Assembly (NCBI GenBank): GCA_011052055.1
Contig: DRJW01000296.1
Location: 1 to 18,585, forward strand
Length of the DNA stretch: 18,585 nucleotides
DNA from: Nitrospirota bacterium
Lineage (GTDB): Bacteria > Nitrospinota_A > UBA7883
Direction of reading: 5' to 3'
The notes beneath the pieces were generated by a model. It saw nothing but the letters and a program-made list of their open reading frames with translations, searched no databases and was not told the origin of the DNA. Positions 1 to 7,601 of the stretch are shown here, in pieces. The position numbers and the translations under genes are program-made. Position 1 is the stretch's first letter, and the number at the start of each line of letters is the position of its first letter.

Positions 1-2
1 CC

Positions 3-1007
3 AAAGATAAATTGAACCGGCAGGACGGCCATTCGTTTAACCTGGACGCGCTCGAAAAGCTGGGCGCAAAAAAAACGCGGAGCGTCAGGCCTTCCAGGCC
101 CGTTGATTACCACGAGACGCGCGCTATCTCAAAGCCGGGAAAAAAATTCGATCCGCTAAAGCAGTCCAATCCCTGGTCGGGGGAGCCTGCTGACCAGAGC
201 GGGCAAAAACCTTACGTCCCAAAAAAACCGGACTTGAAAAACGCAAGTCTGGAAAAAAAGTATCCGGTTAAAGAAGCGGAGGCTCCGGTCGAGCTCACGG
301 CGTCCGGCCCGGCTCCAACGCAAGACGCCGTCACGCCTGAGGACGATAGCAAGCCTGCTCCGGTTTCCATCGAACAGATCGTCTCATCTGATAAGGATGA
401 AAAACCCCGGATCGTTAAAAGCGTAAAGGAGCAGAGCAGTAGCCATATCGAAAAAAAGAAGGTAAACAAAGCAAGCAGATTTACAGATGAAACAATAAGG
501 AAAATAGTATCGGACAAGACTGCCAAAAAGAAAGATAAGAAAAAATTACGTGTAGAAGTGGAGCCGTTTTGCTCTGTAGTGGCCGGCGCCGTAGGCAAAA
601 GTATCGGTGGTGTCGTCGATACGGGCAAGACGGTCGCAGGGGCCGCCCGATCCGGAGCGCAAGCGGCCGCCAATACGATTGAAACTGGCGTTAAGGACGC
701 AGTAGGAGCCATAAAACAGATGGTCAAGCCCGGCAGTAAACCGTCCGGCGCTGGTAGCGAGGAAAAAGTAGCGGACGATAGCCCCATTTCGTCTTCCATT
801 AAAACAGCGGCCTCTATAACTGGAAAAGTGGCGGACGGGGTTCTGGCGGCCGGATCTGGAGTGGGAAAAATAACCGGGTATGTGGTCAAAGGCGCGGTCG
901 CCGCCCCGGTTGATATCGCAAGTGGAGTCAGCGGCGTGATTGTTAATACGGCAAGCGCGATCACAAGATTATTTCAGGACAAAAAACAAATCGGGGAGAA
1001 AAAATAA
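3..1007 (+). CDS. Basic low-complexity protein with Ala/Gly-rich C-terminal domain, 5'-partial
   Basis: I do not recognise a named family. The reading frame is open to the left window edge; the first possible internal start is a TTG at 12 with no visible ribosome site, so the true N-terminus probably lies outside. The first ~180 residues are Lys-, Pro- and Ser-rich and look disordered. From about residue 185 an Ala/Gly/Val-rich part follows, with the core ITGKVADGVLAAGSGVGKI and then GYVVKGAVAAPVDI. The same core recurs in the next gene, so the two are paralogues. The hydrophobic stretches are rich in small residues and could be amphipathic or membrane-inserting helices. The stop is directly followed by the next start, so they are cotranslated. 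The place just before mamK is that of mamJ, which tethers magnetosomes to the filament, but MamJ is acidic and this protein is basic; a tethering role is only inference. Confidence 0.75.
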   Translation, partial: KDKLNRQDGHSFNLDALEKLGAKKTRSVRPSRPVDYHETRAISKPGKKFDPLKQSNPWSGEPADQSGQKPYVPKKPDLKNASLEKKYPVKEAEAPVELTASGPAPTQDAVTPEDDSKPAPVSIEQIVSSDKDEKPRIVKSVKEQSSSHIEKKKVNKASRFTDETIRKIVSDKTAKKKDKKKLRVEVEPFCSVVAGAVGKSIGGVVDTGKTVAGAARSGAQAAANTIETGVKDAVGAIKQMVKPGSKPSGAGSEEKVADDSPISSSIKTAASITGKVADGVLAAGSGVGKITGYVVKGAVAAPVDIASGVSGVIVNTASAITRLFQDKKQIGEKK

Positions 1008-1778
1008 ATGACTGCTAAAAAGGTAAGCGGAAAATCGGGGAAACTCTCTACTTCCTCCGCGATGAGCGGCATTTTAAACCGGCAGAAGAAAAGTGCGAAG
1101 GCGATCGAAAAAATGATGGGAGAAAATATATCTACTGAAACATCGGCAAAACCGAAGGGTAGACAAAAAGAAAAACATCTGGGCGATATCGCCGCAGACG
1201 TAGCGTCCAGGCGCCAGGCCCAGGGCGCTCCGGCAAAAACTAAAGCCGCCACCAAAACAAAAAAAACAGGAACAACTGTTAATAAAAAAGCTGAACGGCC
1301 AGCTTCAACAAAAAAACCTGCCTCGACCAAAAGCTCCACTTCAAAAAAAACTGAAGCCAAAACCCGCCATAACAAGCGGATGTCTATCGAGGTTACCACT
1401 TTAGGCGCTGGATTGTTTAAAACGACCGGCGCGGCGGTTGGCGGACTTTTAGACGCAGGAAAGGTTTTGACCGGATTTGCAAGCTCCGGCGCTAAAACAA
1501 AACTTGCAAAAACAGAGGCTGGCGCCGTTTCCGCCGCGTTAGCGACGGCCTGTAAAATAACAGGCAAGGTGGCTTGCGGTGGCGCGACTTTAGGGGCTGG
1601 CGCCGGAAAAGCCGCAGGATACGTGGTGACAGGAGCGCTGGCGGCTCCAGTGGATATTGTAAACGCAGTCATAGGCGCAGGAGCCTCCGCCACCGGTTCG
1701 GTTTCGAGACTTTTGTTCGGTCCCCCTGAATCGAAAGGTTCAAAGCCGGGAAAGCGAAGAAAAATTCCGGTAGTTTAA
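1008..1778 (+). CDS. Paralogue of the preceding gene: Lys/Thr-rich N-terminus, Ala/Gly-rich C-terminal domain
   Basis: Unrecognised family, 256 residues. The ATG directly follows the TAA of the upstream gene. Residues ~1-125 are very rich in Lys, Thr, Ser and Ala (repeats such as KKPASTKSSTSKK), strongly basic and probably disordered. Residues ~130-240 carry the domain shared with the upstream protein: ITGKVACGGATLGAGAGK, then GYVVTGALAAPVDI, close to the upstream ITGKV...GYVVKGAVAAPVDI. A short basic tail ends the protein. The two genes look like a tandem duplication in which the C-terminal domain is conserved and the basic linker diverged. With mamK 120 bases downstream, a role in filament attachment or membrane association is possible but unproven. 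Histone-like DNA or polyanion binding by the basic part is an alternative. Confidence 0.8.
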   Translation: MTAKKVSGKSGKLSTSSAMSGILNRQKKSAKAIEKMMGENISTETSAKPKGRQKEKHLGDIAADVASRRQAQGAPAKTKAATKTKKTGTTVNKKAERPASTKKPASTKSSTSKKTEAKTRHNKRMSIEVTTLGAGLFKTTGAAVGGLLDAGKVLTGFASSGAKTKLAKTEAGAVSAALATACKITGKVACGGATLGAGAGKAAGYVVTGALAAPVDIVNAVIGAGASATGSVSRLLFGPPESKGSKPGKRRKIPVV

Positions 1779-1789
1779 AGAGTTTTACT

Positions 1790-1903
1790 ATGACAACGCC
1801 CGCTGTTACAGGCGGACTGCTTTGTTCAAGTTCAGCAGGTAGCTGTCTATCTGGCGGCAAAAAGATTATCGATTTATCTAAGGTTCGTATGGAGGAAGTA
1901 TGA
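1790..1903 (+). CDS. Possible 37-residue small ORF coupled to mamK
   Basis: A short ORF fills the gap between the Ala/Gly-rich protein and mamK. It starts at ATG 1790 behind a weak purine stretch (AAAGAG) and ends at TGA 1901-1903, which overlaps the mamK ATG (1900-1902) as ATGA, the usual layout of translational coupling. The peptide begins MTTPAVTGGLLCSSSAGSC and ends with a charged stretch whose codons contain the mamK ribosome site GGAGGAAG. It has no clear membrane segment and no recognised family. It could be a small protein, or a leader ORF that sets the rate of mamK translation; a chance ORF is not excluded. Confidence 0.35.
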   Translation: MTTPAVTGGLLCSSSAGSCLSGGKKIIDLSKVRMEEV

Positions 1904-2937
1904 CATCGGAAAACGGGGCTAATCGGCTTCTATTAGGGATTGATCTTGGCACATCGAGGACCATAATGATGTCCAATAGAGGAGCCGAGTCGATAGTAAA
2001 TTCTGTTGTCGGCTATCCCAAAGATCTTATAGCGGTAAAACTGCTTGGCGGCTCCCACGTGTTCGGCGAGGAGGCTGTGGAGAAGAGGTCTTATCTAACT
2101 CTTTATTCGCCACTGGAAAAAGGGGTGTTAAAAGAAGGAAGCGAACGCGATATAGAAGCCGCCCGCGAGTTGATAAAACATGTCGTATCCCTCGCCGATC
2201 CTGAGCCTGGCGACAAGGTCTGCGGCATCATAGGCGTGCCCGCCCGCGCCTCTTTCGCAAGCAAAGGCATGTTGTTAAATCTGGCGCAACAGACCATGGA
2301 TATTGCGCTGGTGCTGTCTGAGCCGTTTATCGTGGCCTATGAGCTAGGCGAGCTTAAAAACTCCATCATAATCGACATCGGAGCGGGCACCACGGACGTA
2401 TGCGGAATGAAAGGAACGATTCCCGGCCCTGACGACCAGGTGACGATCCTCAAAGGCGGGAACTATATAGATGAAGCGCTGGAGACGGCAATATCGGATA
2501 GCTTTCCAGATGTCCAGGTAACGCGGCATCTGGCCAAGACGCTCAAAGAAAAATACGCTTTCGTCGGGGAGGCCAATGGGCCGTCGCTTGCGGGCATGAG
2601 ATCAGGCGGCAAGCCGGTCAATCACGATATTACTGAAGAGATTCGCTCCTCTTGCGAAATGATACTGCCCGATATTCTTGAGCAGGTTGAAAATATAGTT
2701 ATGGGATTCGATCCGGAGGATCAGGAAAAAGTTTTGAAGAATATCTACCTTGCCGGAGGCGGATCAAACATCAAAGGATTGGATAAGTTAATAATGAAGC
2801 GGATGAGCGATTACGGAGAAGTGGTGGTAAAAAAGGTGAGCAATCCGGATTTGGCGGGTTGCGCCGGGGCGTTAAAGCTCGCCGTTGATCTTCCACCGAA
2901 ATACTGGAGCCAGCTCGGCGAGATGATAGGAGGCTGA
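1900..2937 (+). CDS. mamK: MamK, bacterial actin-like magnetosome filament protein
   Basis: MamK is an actin-family ATPase that polymerises into the filaments along which magnetosomes are aligned and segregated. At 345 residues it has the usual MamK length. The actin-fold motifs are in order: phosphate-1 loop GIDLGTSRT at residues 13-21, SEPFIVAYELG at ~140-150 with the likely catalytic Glu, phosphate-2 loop IDIGAGTTDV at ~158-167 and adenosine motif YLAGGGSNIKGL near residue 285. MreB or ParM are alternatives, but the neighbours and the sequence favour MamK. The start is well supported: GGAGGAAG lies four to seven bases before ATG 1900. It follows two Ala/Gly-rich protein genes and precedes a mamF-like gene, all on one strand. 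Confidence 0.95.
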   Translation: MTSENGANRLLLGIDLGTSRTIMMSNRGAESIVNSVVGYPKDLIAVKLLGGSHVFGEEAVEKRSYLTLYSPLEKGVLKEGSERDIEAARELIKHVVSLADPEPGDKVCGIIGVPARASFASKGMLLNLAQQTMDIALVLSEPFIVAYELGELKNSIIIDIGAGTTDVCGMKGTIPGPDDQVTILKGGNYIDEALETAISDSFPDVQVTRHLAKTLKEKYAFVGEANGPSLAGMRSGGKPVNHDITEEIRSSCEMILPDILEQVENIVMGFDPEDQEKVLKNIYLAGGGSNIKGLDKLIMKRMSDYGEVVVKKVSNPDLAGCAGALKLAVDLPPKYWSQLGEMIGG

Positions 2938-2955
2938 GCCGTTAGAGGCGCCGTC

Positions 2956-3288
2956 ATGAAATCGTATCAGCAACGGGCTCTTGAGCAGGATCTGAACATC
3001 AGCTCCCAGCTCCTCTCCATGCTCGCGTATATGGGCTGTCTTTGCCTTGCGCCGCTGTTGATTAACAGAACCGACGATTATGTAAGCTTTCATACCCGGC
3101 AGGGGCTTGTGATATGGGTTATCGAAGTTTTGGCCGGTCTTATTCTGTTCACGCCAACGTTCGGACGGTTTTTTTTCAGCGCGGCAATATCTATTTGCAT
3201 ATTGTTCTCCATTTTCGGCGTTATCAGCGTGTTTCTGGAGAAAGCATGGCTATTCCCTTTTTTCGGCGCTCTGGCCCAGAAGCTATGA
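2956..3288 (+). CDS. mamF: MamF/MmsF-like (DUF4870-type) magnetosome membrane protein
   Basis: A 110-residue protein with about three membrane segments. It carries the pattern of the MamF/MmsF/MmxF group: a soluble N-terminus, then LLSMLAYMGCLCLAPLLINR, FHTRQGLVIWVIEVL, a third hydrophobic span, and a short tail. The sequence FHxRQGLVxW after a charged 'DDYV' is the hallmark of this family. In Magnetospirillum these proteins lie in the magnetosome membrane, and MmsF controls crystal size and shape. In alphaproteobacteria they sit in separate mamGFDC or mms6 operons; placement directly after mamK recalls Magnetococcus-type clusters. Start ATG 2956 lies 18 bases after the mamK stop behind a weak GAGG. 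Which paralogue (MamF, MmsF or MmxF) it is cannot be settled by eye. Confidence 0.8.
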   Translation: MKSYQQRALEQDLNISSQLLSMLAYMGCLCLAPLLINRTDDYVSFHTRQGLVIWVIEVLAGLILFTPTFGRFFFSAAISICILFSIFGVISVFLEKAWLFPFFGALAQKL

Positions 3289-3340
3289 TGACGGCAAAGA
3301 CCGCGGCTTTTTACTGGCGCGATTACTGGAAAGGCGGCGC

Positions 3341-3565
3341 ATGGGAAAACTTATAGTCTCTTTAATTCTGGCCATTTTACTGCTGATCTTTTCAACGCAG
3401 AACCTGCATCCGGTCTGGGTGCGGTTTATCGTGGGGCCTGCTTTACAGCTACCGGTTATCGTGGCCCTGGCCGGCGCTTTTATCGGCGGATACGCGCTGG
3501 CGACGTTCAGCCAGATTCTCAAAGGAGCAAAAAAAAATAATAAAGATATCGATCTGGAAGATTAA
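3341..3565 (+). CDS. mamL: MamL, small two-helix LapA-like magnetosome membrane protein
   Basis: MamL is needed for formation of the magnetosome membrane in Magnetospirillum. This 74-residue protein has two hydrophobic helices (about residues 4-20 and 33-58) around a short loop with FSTQNLHPVWVRF, and a charged tail. That is the LapA/DUF1049 pattern shared by MamL. The family tail is strongly basic and has been proposed to insert in the membrane; here it is mixed (KGAKKNNKDIDLED), with acidic residues at the end, which is a difference. Its place between the mamF-like gene and mamM supports MamL rather than a housekeeping LapA. ATG 3341 follows an AAGGCGG ribosome site. Confidence 0.78.
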   Translation: MGKLIVSLILAILLLIFSTQNLHPVWVRFIVGPALQLPVIVALAGAFIGGYALATFSQILKGAKKNNKDIDLED

Positions 3566-3590
3566 ATTTTTTCTTGGAGGCAATAAAGTC

Positions 3591-3797
3591 ATGGGCAAGC
3601 TTTTGACAGGAATTTTCGTGGGGGTGTTCACCGGGGCTCTGGTTTACGAGGTGTTGAAGCGTTCGAATAATGAACTGGCCAGAAAGTGTTGTGATGGAAT
3701 CGACAAGGTTGCCGACGGGATAAGAGATATGGCTTGCGGGAGAGCAAAATCAGAGGCAAAGGCGCCTTCAAAAATGAAATCAATTCCGGTCGAATGA
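3591..3797 (+). CDS. Small single-span membrane protein of unknown function
   Basis: Not recognised. It is a 68-residue protein with one N-terminal hydrophobic segment (residues ~4-20, LLTGIFVGVFTGALVYE), a helical middle with a vicinal Cys pair (RKCCDGIDKVADGIRDMACG) and a Lys-rich tail. The topology recalls YtxH-like small proteins. A good TTGGAGG ribosome site lies about ten bases before ATG 3591, and the gene lies in the mam operon between mamL and mamM, so it is probably real. The three cysteines in the soluble part could bind metal or form disulphides; this is only a guess. Confidence 0.7.
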   Translation: MGKLLTGIFVGVFTGALVYEVLKRSNNELARKCCDGIDKVADGIRDMACGRAKSEAKAPSKMKSIPVE

Positions 3798-3837
3798 AGG
3801 GCGTGGAATTGAGGATTGAAGTTTAACAGGCGCCAAA

Positions 3838-4800
3838 ATGAGATATCCTGAATGCGTCGTCTGTTACGAGTCCGTGGGATGGATCGGGCTTACGTCGAAC
3901 TTGGCCCTTGCGTTTATGAAAATGTTCGTGGGGCTGATATCCGGCTCCCACGCGCTTGTGGCGGACTCTCTTTACTCCGCTAAAGACGTTATCGCTTCGG
4001 TCTTGATAATAATAGGGCTGAAAGTATCCAAAAAGCCGATAGACAAAGAGCACCCTTACGGTCACGGAAAGATTGAATTCATCCTGTCTGGAGTTGTAAG
4101 CGTAATATTCATAGGCGCCACAGGGCTCATATTTTTGTACGCCGCCGAGAGCCTTTTGGAAGGAAAGCATGAGGCGCCGCTCCTCATCGCTTTGTGGGCG
4201 GCCATATTCTCTGTTCTTGCCAACGCTTTAATGTATACGTATACAAAGTGCGTCTCGCGTGAAATAAACAGCCCCATGGTCAATTCACTGTCGAAGCACC
4301 ACAGCGCGGACGCCTTATCCTCAATGGCGGTGGCCGTAGGCATCATATGCTCTCATTACCTCGGTATGCCCTGGCTCGACTCGTTTGTCGCCCTTTTCGA
4401 GTCGGTTCACCTGCTCTATCTCGGCGGAGAAATTCTCTGGGACTCGTATCAGGGGCTTATGGATTCCAGCGCTCCCAAGGAGGTTATCGAACGGATTGAA
4501 GAAGAAACTTCCAGAGTCAAAGGGGTCAGCTCCATAGAGCAGTTAAGAACCAGGCTGGTGGGACAGGATCTGTGGATAGACATGATTGTAGGCGTCGATC
4601 CGGATCAATCAATATCCGACGCCAAGAAAACAAGCGACCTGGTTGAAGAGACAATCGCAAAACTTATCGATCATGTGGGGAATATCAGCGTTCACTTCAA
4701 GTCGCCTCACGGCTCTGTGCCAGAGCTTGAAGTTGTCAAGTCGGAAATGAAACTCAAAGACAACAGGCAGGACTTAAGAAAATCAGGGGAGACCGCCTGA
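3838..4800 (+). CDS. mamM: MamM, cation diffusion facilitator (magnetosome iron transporter)
   Basis: MamM is a CDF-family transporter of the magnetosome membrane that takes part in iron import and crystal nucleation and stabilises MamB. The protein (320 residues) has the CDF core: LVADSLYSAKDV with Tyr46 and Asp50, the same residues at the same numbers as in Magnetospirillum MamM, then KEHPYGHGKIEF at ~70-81 and KHHSADALSS at ~153-162 with His154/Asp158 for the metal site. A CxxC lies at residues 6-9. The C-terminal ~100 residues form the cytosolic regulatory domain. Tyr in place of the usual first ligand distinguishes MamM from MamB (His46 in the other copy). It follows the small CC protein and is followed after 55 bases by mamO, with no mamN between. 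Confidence 0.93.
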   Translation: MRYPECVVCYESVGWIGLTSNLALAFMKMFVGLISGSHALVADSLYSAKDVIASVLIIIGLKVSKKPIDKEHPYGHGKIEFILSGVVSVIFIGATGLIFLYAAESLLEGKHEAPLLIALWAAIFSVLANALMYTYTKCVSREINSPMVNSLSKHHSADALSSMAVAVGIICSHYLGMPWLDSFVALFESVHLLYLGGEILWDSYQGLMDSSAPKEVIERIEEETSRVKGVSSIEQLRTRLVGQDLWIDMIVGVDPDQSISDAKKTSDLVEETIAKLIDHVGNISVHFKSPHGSVPELEVVKSEMKLKDNRQDLRKSGETA

Positions 4801-4855
4801 TGCCTGCGCCGACAACAACGTTAGCCATTTTTTCAAATGATAGCCCCCGATTGAC

Positions 4856-6856
4856 ATGAACGATAATAGCCCGCCGGAGAAGACAACCCCTTTTTGCAAC
4901 CGTAGCTGGAAAGCTCCCGCCGCGATTATGGGACTGGCCTGCCTTGCTACCTTCGCATGGGGTTTTCATATCCTGCAAGACTATGCCATCTCCAAACGGC
5001 TGATTGGATCCGGTGGAGCAGGTTTTATGTCGTCGCTCAGGGCGGTGGGCGTTGGGGGCGCGGCTATGAACAAGTTAAATTCATTTAACCGGTCGGCGGT
5101 GGTCAATATAGCAAGCTTAAATGCGAATGGAGCGCCGGGAGCGGGCGGACAACTGACGAGCGCGGGAACCGGCGTCATAGTCAATCCCAGCGGATACGTA
5201 ATCACCGCTTTGCATCTTATCTCCGGGCTTCAGGACATAGTGGTAAGAGCTATGACGCCTGCCGGTATAAAAACATACGAAGCTCAGATCGTCAAAATCT
5301 CGCCTTCCCACGACCTGGCCATGCTCAAGCTGATATCGAGGGATATATTTACCTTCGTCACGCTCGGAAATTCACAGGCGTTGCAGGTGGGTCAGCCGGT
5401 TTATGCTTTTGGCGATCCTCAAGGCGCTGATCTTATCGTGAAAGAAGGGGTAATTCAAAACCTGAGGCTTAATGTCAATATAGCGGATCTGGCCTTGACA
5501 AACATGATCCATACGGACGCTGTGTATATATGGGGGCAGACAGGCGGGCCGCTTGTAAATAAAAGTGGCCTGATGATCGGGCTTAACATAACAGCCACAA
5601 ACCCCAGTGGACAAGTAATTGGATATACCATTCCCTCTCATATAATCGTCTCTCATTTCCAGGATGTCGTTCAATTTCTCACATCTGTCAACGAAGCAGG
5701 AGTGGCAAGACCAGTTTCACCGGCTCCAGACAGCGCGCAGAATATGGCGGTTGCGCCTCAAGAGACGGAGATGGGGCGTAACGCGGCTGGCAGGCGTCCC
5801 ATCACCAAAACACAAATCTCGACTAACAGCGGATGGTGGAAAAAGGCAAGGGTTTTTCTTGACAGACAGTCGGGAGCGCCAGCCAACAGCCTCTACCCTA
5901 TGGGAGTAAACACGGCTTTTACCACCAGTCAAAATCGTGCTAAAGACGCCGTCCATAGTCCCGGATGGACTTTATGGGGCTATTCGCTTTATTCCGTGGC
6001 GGGGCTTCTACTGTTAGGGTTTGTCTCCGGGATCAGCGGAGGGATGATGACAATGGGAGGCGGCATAATAAAAATAACCGGGCTGATGCTATTTTTCGGC
6101 TACGGCATTCTGCTTGTCCGTCCCGTGGCGTACATAACCAACATATTCATCTACGGGGCGGCGTCTATCAGGTATAACGATAGCGGGCTTATAACATTTA
6201 AAAATATCCGCCCCCTGCTTCCCTGGGCGATGGCCGGAATAATAGTAGGTTATTTTGTGGGAAACAGTCTGGAGATGGAGACAATCCGTTATCTCCTTGG
6301 CGCGTTTGCGCTATGGATCGCTATAAATATCTTTGCGGAGATATATCAATTGAGCAAAGACACCAGCGATAAGGCCGGACAATTCGCAGGGTATGACAAC
6401 GATCCGCTCACAAAAGGCGGCGAGACGATGTTAGGACGGCTTTTCGGACGGCCAGGCGGTCAAGGCGGCTACATTTCAAATGATATGGCCCGGAACGGAT
6501 CGCTCGGCTTTCCCATGGGGATAGTAAGCGGCATACTTGGAATAAGCGGCGGCATCGTCGAAGTCCCCCTTCAACGATACGTGGCGGGAGCGCCTTTAAA
6601 AAACGCCATAGCAAACAGCGCGGTCATGGTCTTTTGCGCGTCGATAGTAGGCTCTGTCGTGGCAATGGCTCATGGTGTAGGCGTGGGCGCATTTGAGTGG
6701 GAAACACCGTTGGCCCTGGCCACCATACTTATTCCCGGCGCTTACCTGGGGGGCATGGTTGGAGCATGGCTGACAAAGATGATTTCGATAAACATATTAA
6801 AATGGATATACGCCACGCTTATGCTTGCAATAGCTGTGAGGATGTTTTTGCCATGA
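4856..6856 (+). CDS. mamO: MamO, degenerate trypsin-like protease fused to a TauE-type membrane domain
   Basis: MamO is needed for magnetite nucleation; in Magnetospirillum its protease domain is inactive and binds metal, and it promotes MamE-dependent proteolysis. This 666-residue protein has an N-terminal membrane anchor (~22-40), an HtrA-like domain (~80-270) and a C-terminal TauE/SafE-like multi-span domain (~375-666). Of the catalytic triad, His120 (YVITALHLI) and Asp153 (SHDLAMLKL) are present, but the nucleophile position reads GQTGGPL with Thr229, not GNSGGPL. The same Thr substitution marks known MamO, so this is a pseudoprotease. It is therefore not MamE, which also carries PDZ and haem motifs. 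The ATG at 4856 lacks a strong ribosome site. The stop overlaps the mamP start by ATGA. Confidence 0.93.
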   Translation: MNDNSPPEKTTPFCNRSWKAPAAIMGLACLATFAWGFHILQDYAISKRLIGSGGAGFMSSLRAVGVGGAAMNKLNSFNRSAVVNIASLNANGAPGAGGQLTSAGTGVIVNPSGYVITALHLISGLQDIVVRAMTPAGIKTYEAQIVKISPSHDLAMLKLISRDIFTFVTLGNSQALQVGQPVYAFGDPQGADLIVKEGVIQNLRLNVNIADLALTNMIHTDAVYIWGQTGGPLVNKSGLMIGLNITATNPSGQVIGYTIPSHIIVSHFQDVVQFLTSVNEAGVARPVSPAPDSAQNMAVAPQETEMGRNAAGRRPITKTQISTNSGWWKKARVFLDRQSGAPANSLYPMGVNTAFTTSQNRAKDAVHSPGWTLWGYSLYSVAGLLLLGFVSGISGGMMTMGGGIIKITGLMLFFGYGILLVRPVAYITNIFIYGAASIRYNDSGLITFKNIRPLLPWAMAGIIVGYFVGNSLEMETIRYLLGAFALWIAINIFAEIYQLSKDTSDKAGQFAGYDNDPLTKGGETMLGRLFGRPGGQGGYISNDMARNGSLGFPMGIVSGILGISGGIVEVPLQRYVAGAPLKNAIANSAVMVFCASIVGSVVAMAHGVGVGAFEWETPLALATILIPGAYLGGMVGAWLTKMISINILKWIYATLMLAIAVRMFLP

Positions 6857-7566
6857 AACCGGAGCAGACGATTGTGGCGGCAGGTTTCGTAATGATCGGG
6901 CTTGCGCTTGTATACACTCTTTTTCACGGCCCCGGCTACGATGGATTGCCGGTCTCAATAAACGCCCTGCCCGCGCAAGGCGCCATGCAGTCTCAACATT
7001 TTATCACGCCAGATATGAAGAGAGGTTTTGTGTCTGCTGGCGCGCAACTGTATGAAGGACACTGGCAGGGGCTCGAAGCGCTTCACCTTACAGATGAGCT
7101 CAAAAAAAAGCTGGGCCTGCCGATGAGTCTTGACGGTCTTTTGATAGACGAAGTGACTTTGAGATCCGCAGTTTCAGGCTTGCTTGCAGGAGATGTGCTG
7201 GTGGCTGTAAATGGAAGAGCGGTTGTGACTCTTAAAGATCTTGTAAGAGAATCCAGGAAATTAAAAAACAGGGACAACGCCTCGCTTACCGTAATAAGAA
7301 AAGGCGCGTCGATGAATTTTACATTGCGCGGCGATGGCCCGCTTGGCTTCGCGCAGGTGGAGACGGCGCCGATGATACGCCCCGGCGCCATCATGCCGCA
7401 CCCGTACAGAGGGGAATGCACGCGATGCCATCCCATAGGCGCGACGGGGCATATAGTCCCGGATCCTGGCGGAGTGATTTTGCCGCCGCCACCGATCAGG
7501 GCTGGAGCGGCGCTCGCGCACAGGGATCGGGGGCCATGCGCTGTGTGTCATCTGATTATAAATTAA
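6853..7566 (+). CDS. mamP: MamP, PDZ plus magnetochrome c-type cytochrome
   Basis: MamP is a membrane-anchored iron oxidase of the magnetosome that controls the Fe(II)/Fe(III) ratio for magnetite. The start chosen is ATG 6853, which overlaps the mamO stop (ATGA) and puts a membrane anchor at residues ~7-24; the frame is open further upstream inside mamO, but those starts would spoil the anchor. From this start the protein has 237 residues. A PDZ-like region (~75-160, with LLAGDVLVAVNGRAV) precedes two magnetochrome motifs: PHPYRGECTRCH at 183-193 and a CAVCH at 229-233. Both CxxCH sites should bind haem c after export. Length and domain order fit MamP. Next is mamA, after 35 bases. Confidence 0.92.
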   Translation: MKPEQTIVAAGFVMIGLALVYTLFHGPGYDGLPVSINALPAQGAMQSQHFITPDMKRGFVSAGAQLYEGHWQGLEALHLTDELKKKLGLPMSLDGLLIDEVTLRSAVSGLLAGDVLVAVNGRAVVTLKDLVRESRKLKNRDNASLTVIRKGASMNFTLRGDGPLGFAQVETAPMIRPGAIMPHPYRGECTRCHPIGATGHIVPDPGGVILPPPPIRAGAALAHRDRGPCAVCHLIIN

Positions 7567-7601
7567 TTTGAAAATTTGATTATTTTTGAACAGGAGAGGT
7601 T

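Noticed and set aside
212..1693. Two long minus-strand ORFs (250 and 239 codons) opposite the first two genes
   Set aside because: They mirror Ala/Gly/Lys-rich coding on the plus strand, have Pro/Ala/Ser/Phe-rich composition without domain pattern, and the plus-strand genes are paralogous and well spaced.
4856..6856. Assignment of this gene as mamE
   Set aside because: It lacks PDZ domains and CxxCH motifs, has the Thr substitution at the nucleophile and a TauE-like membrane domain, all of which point to MamO.
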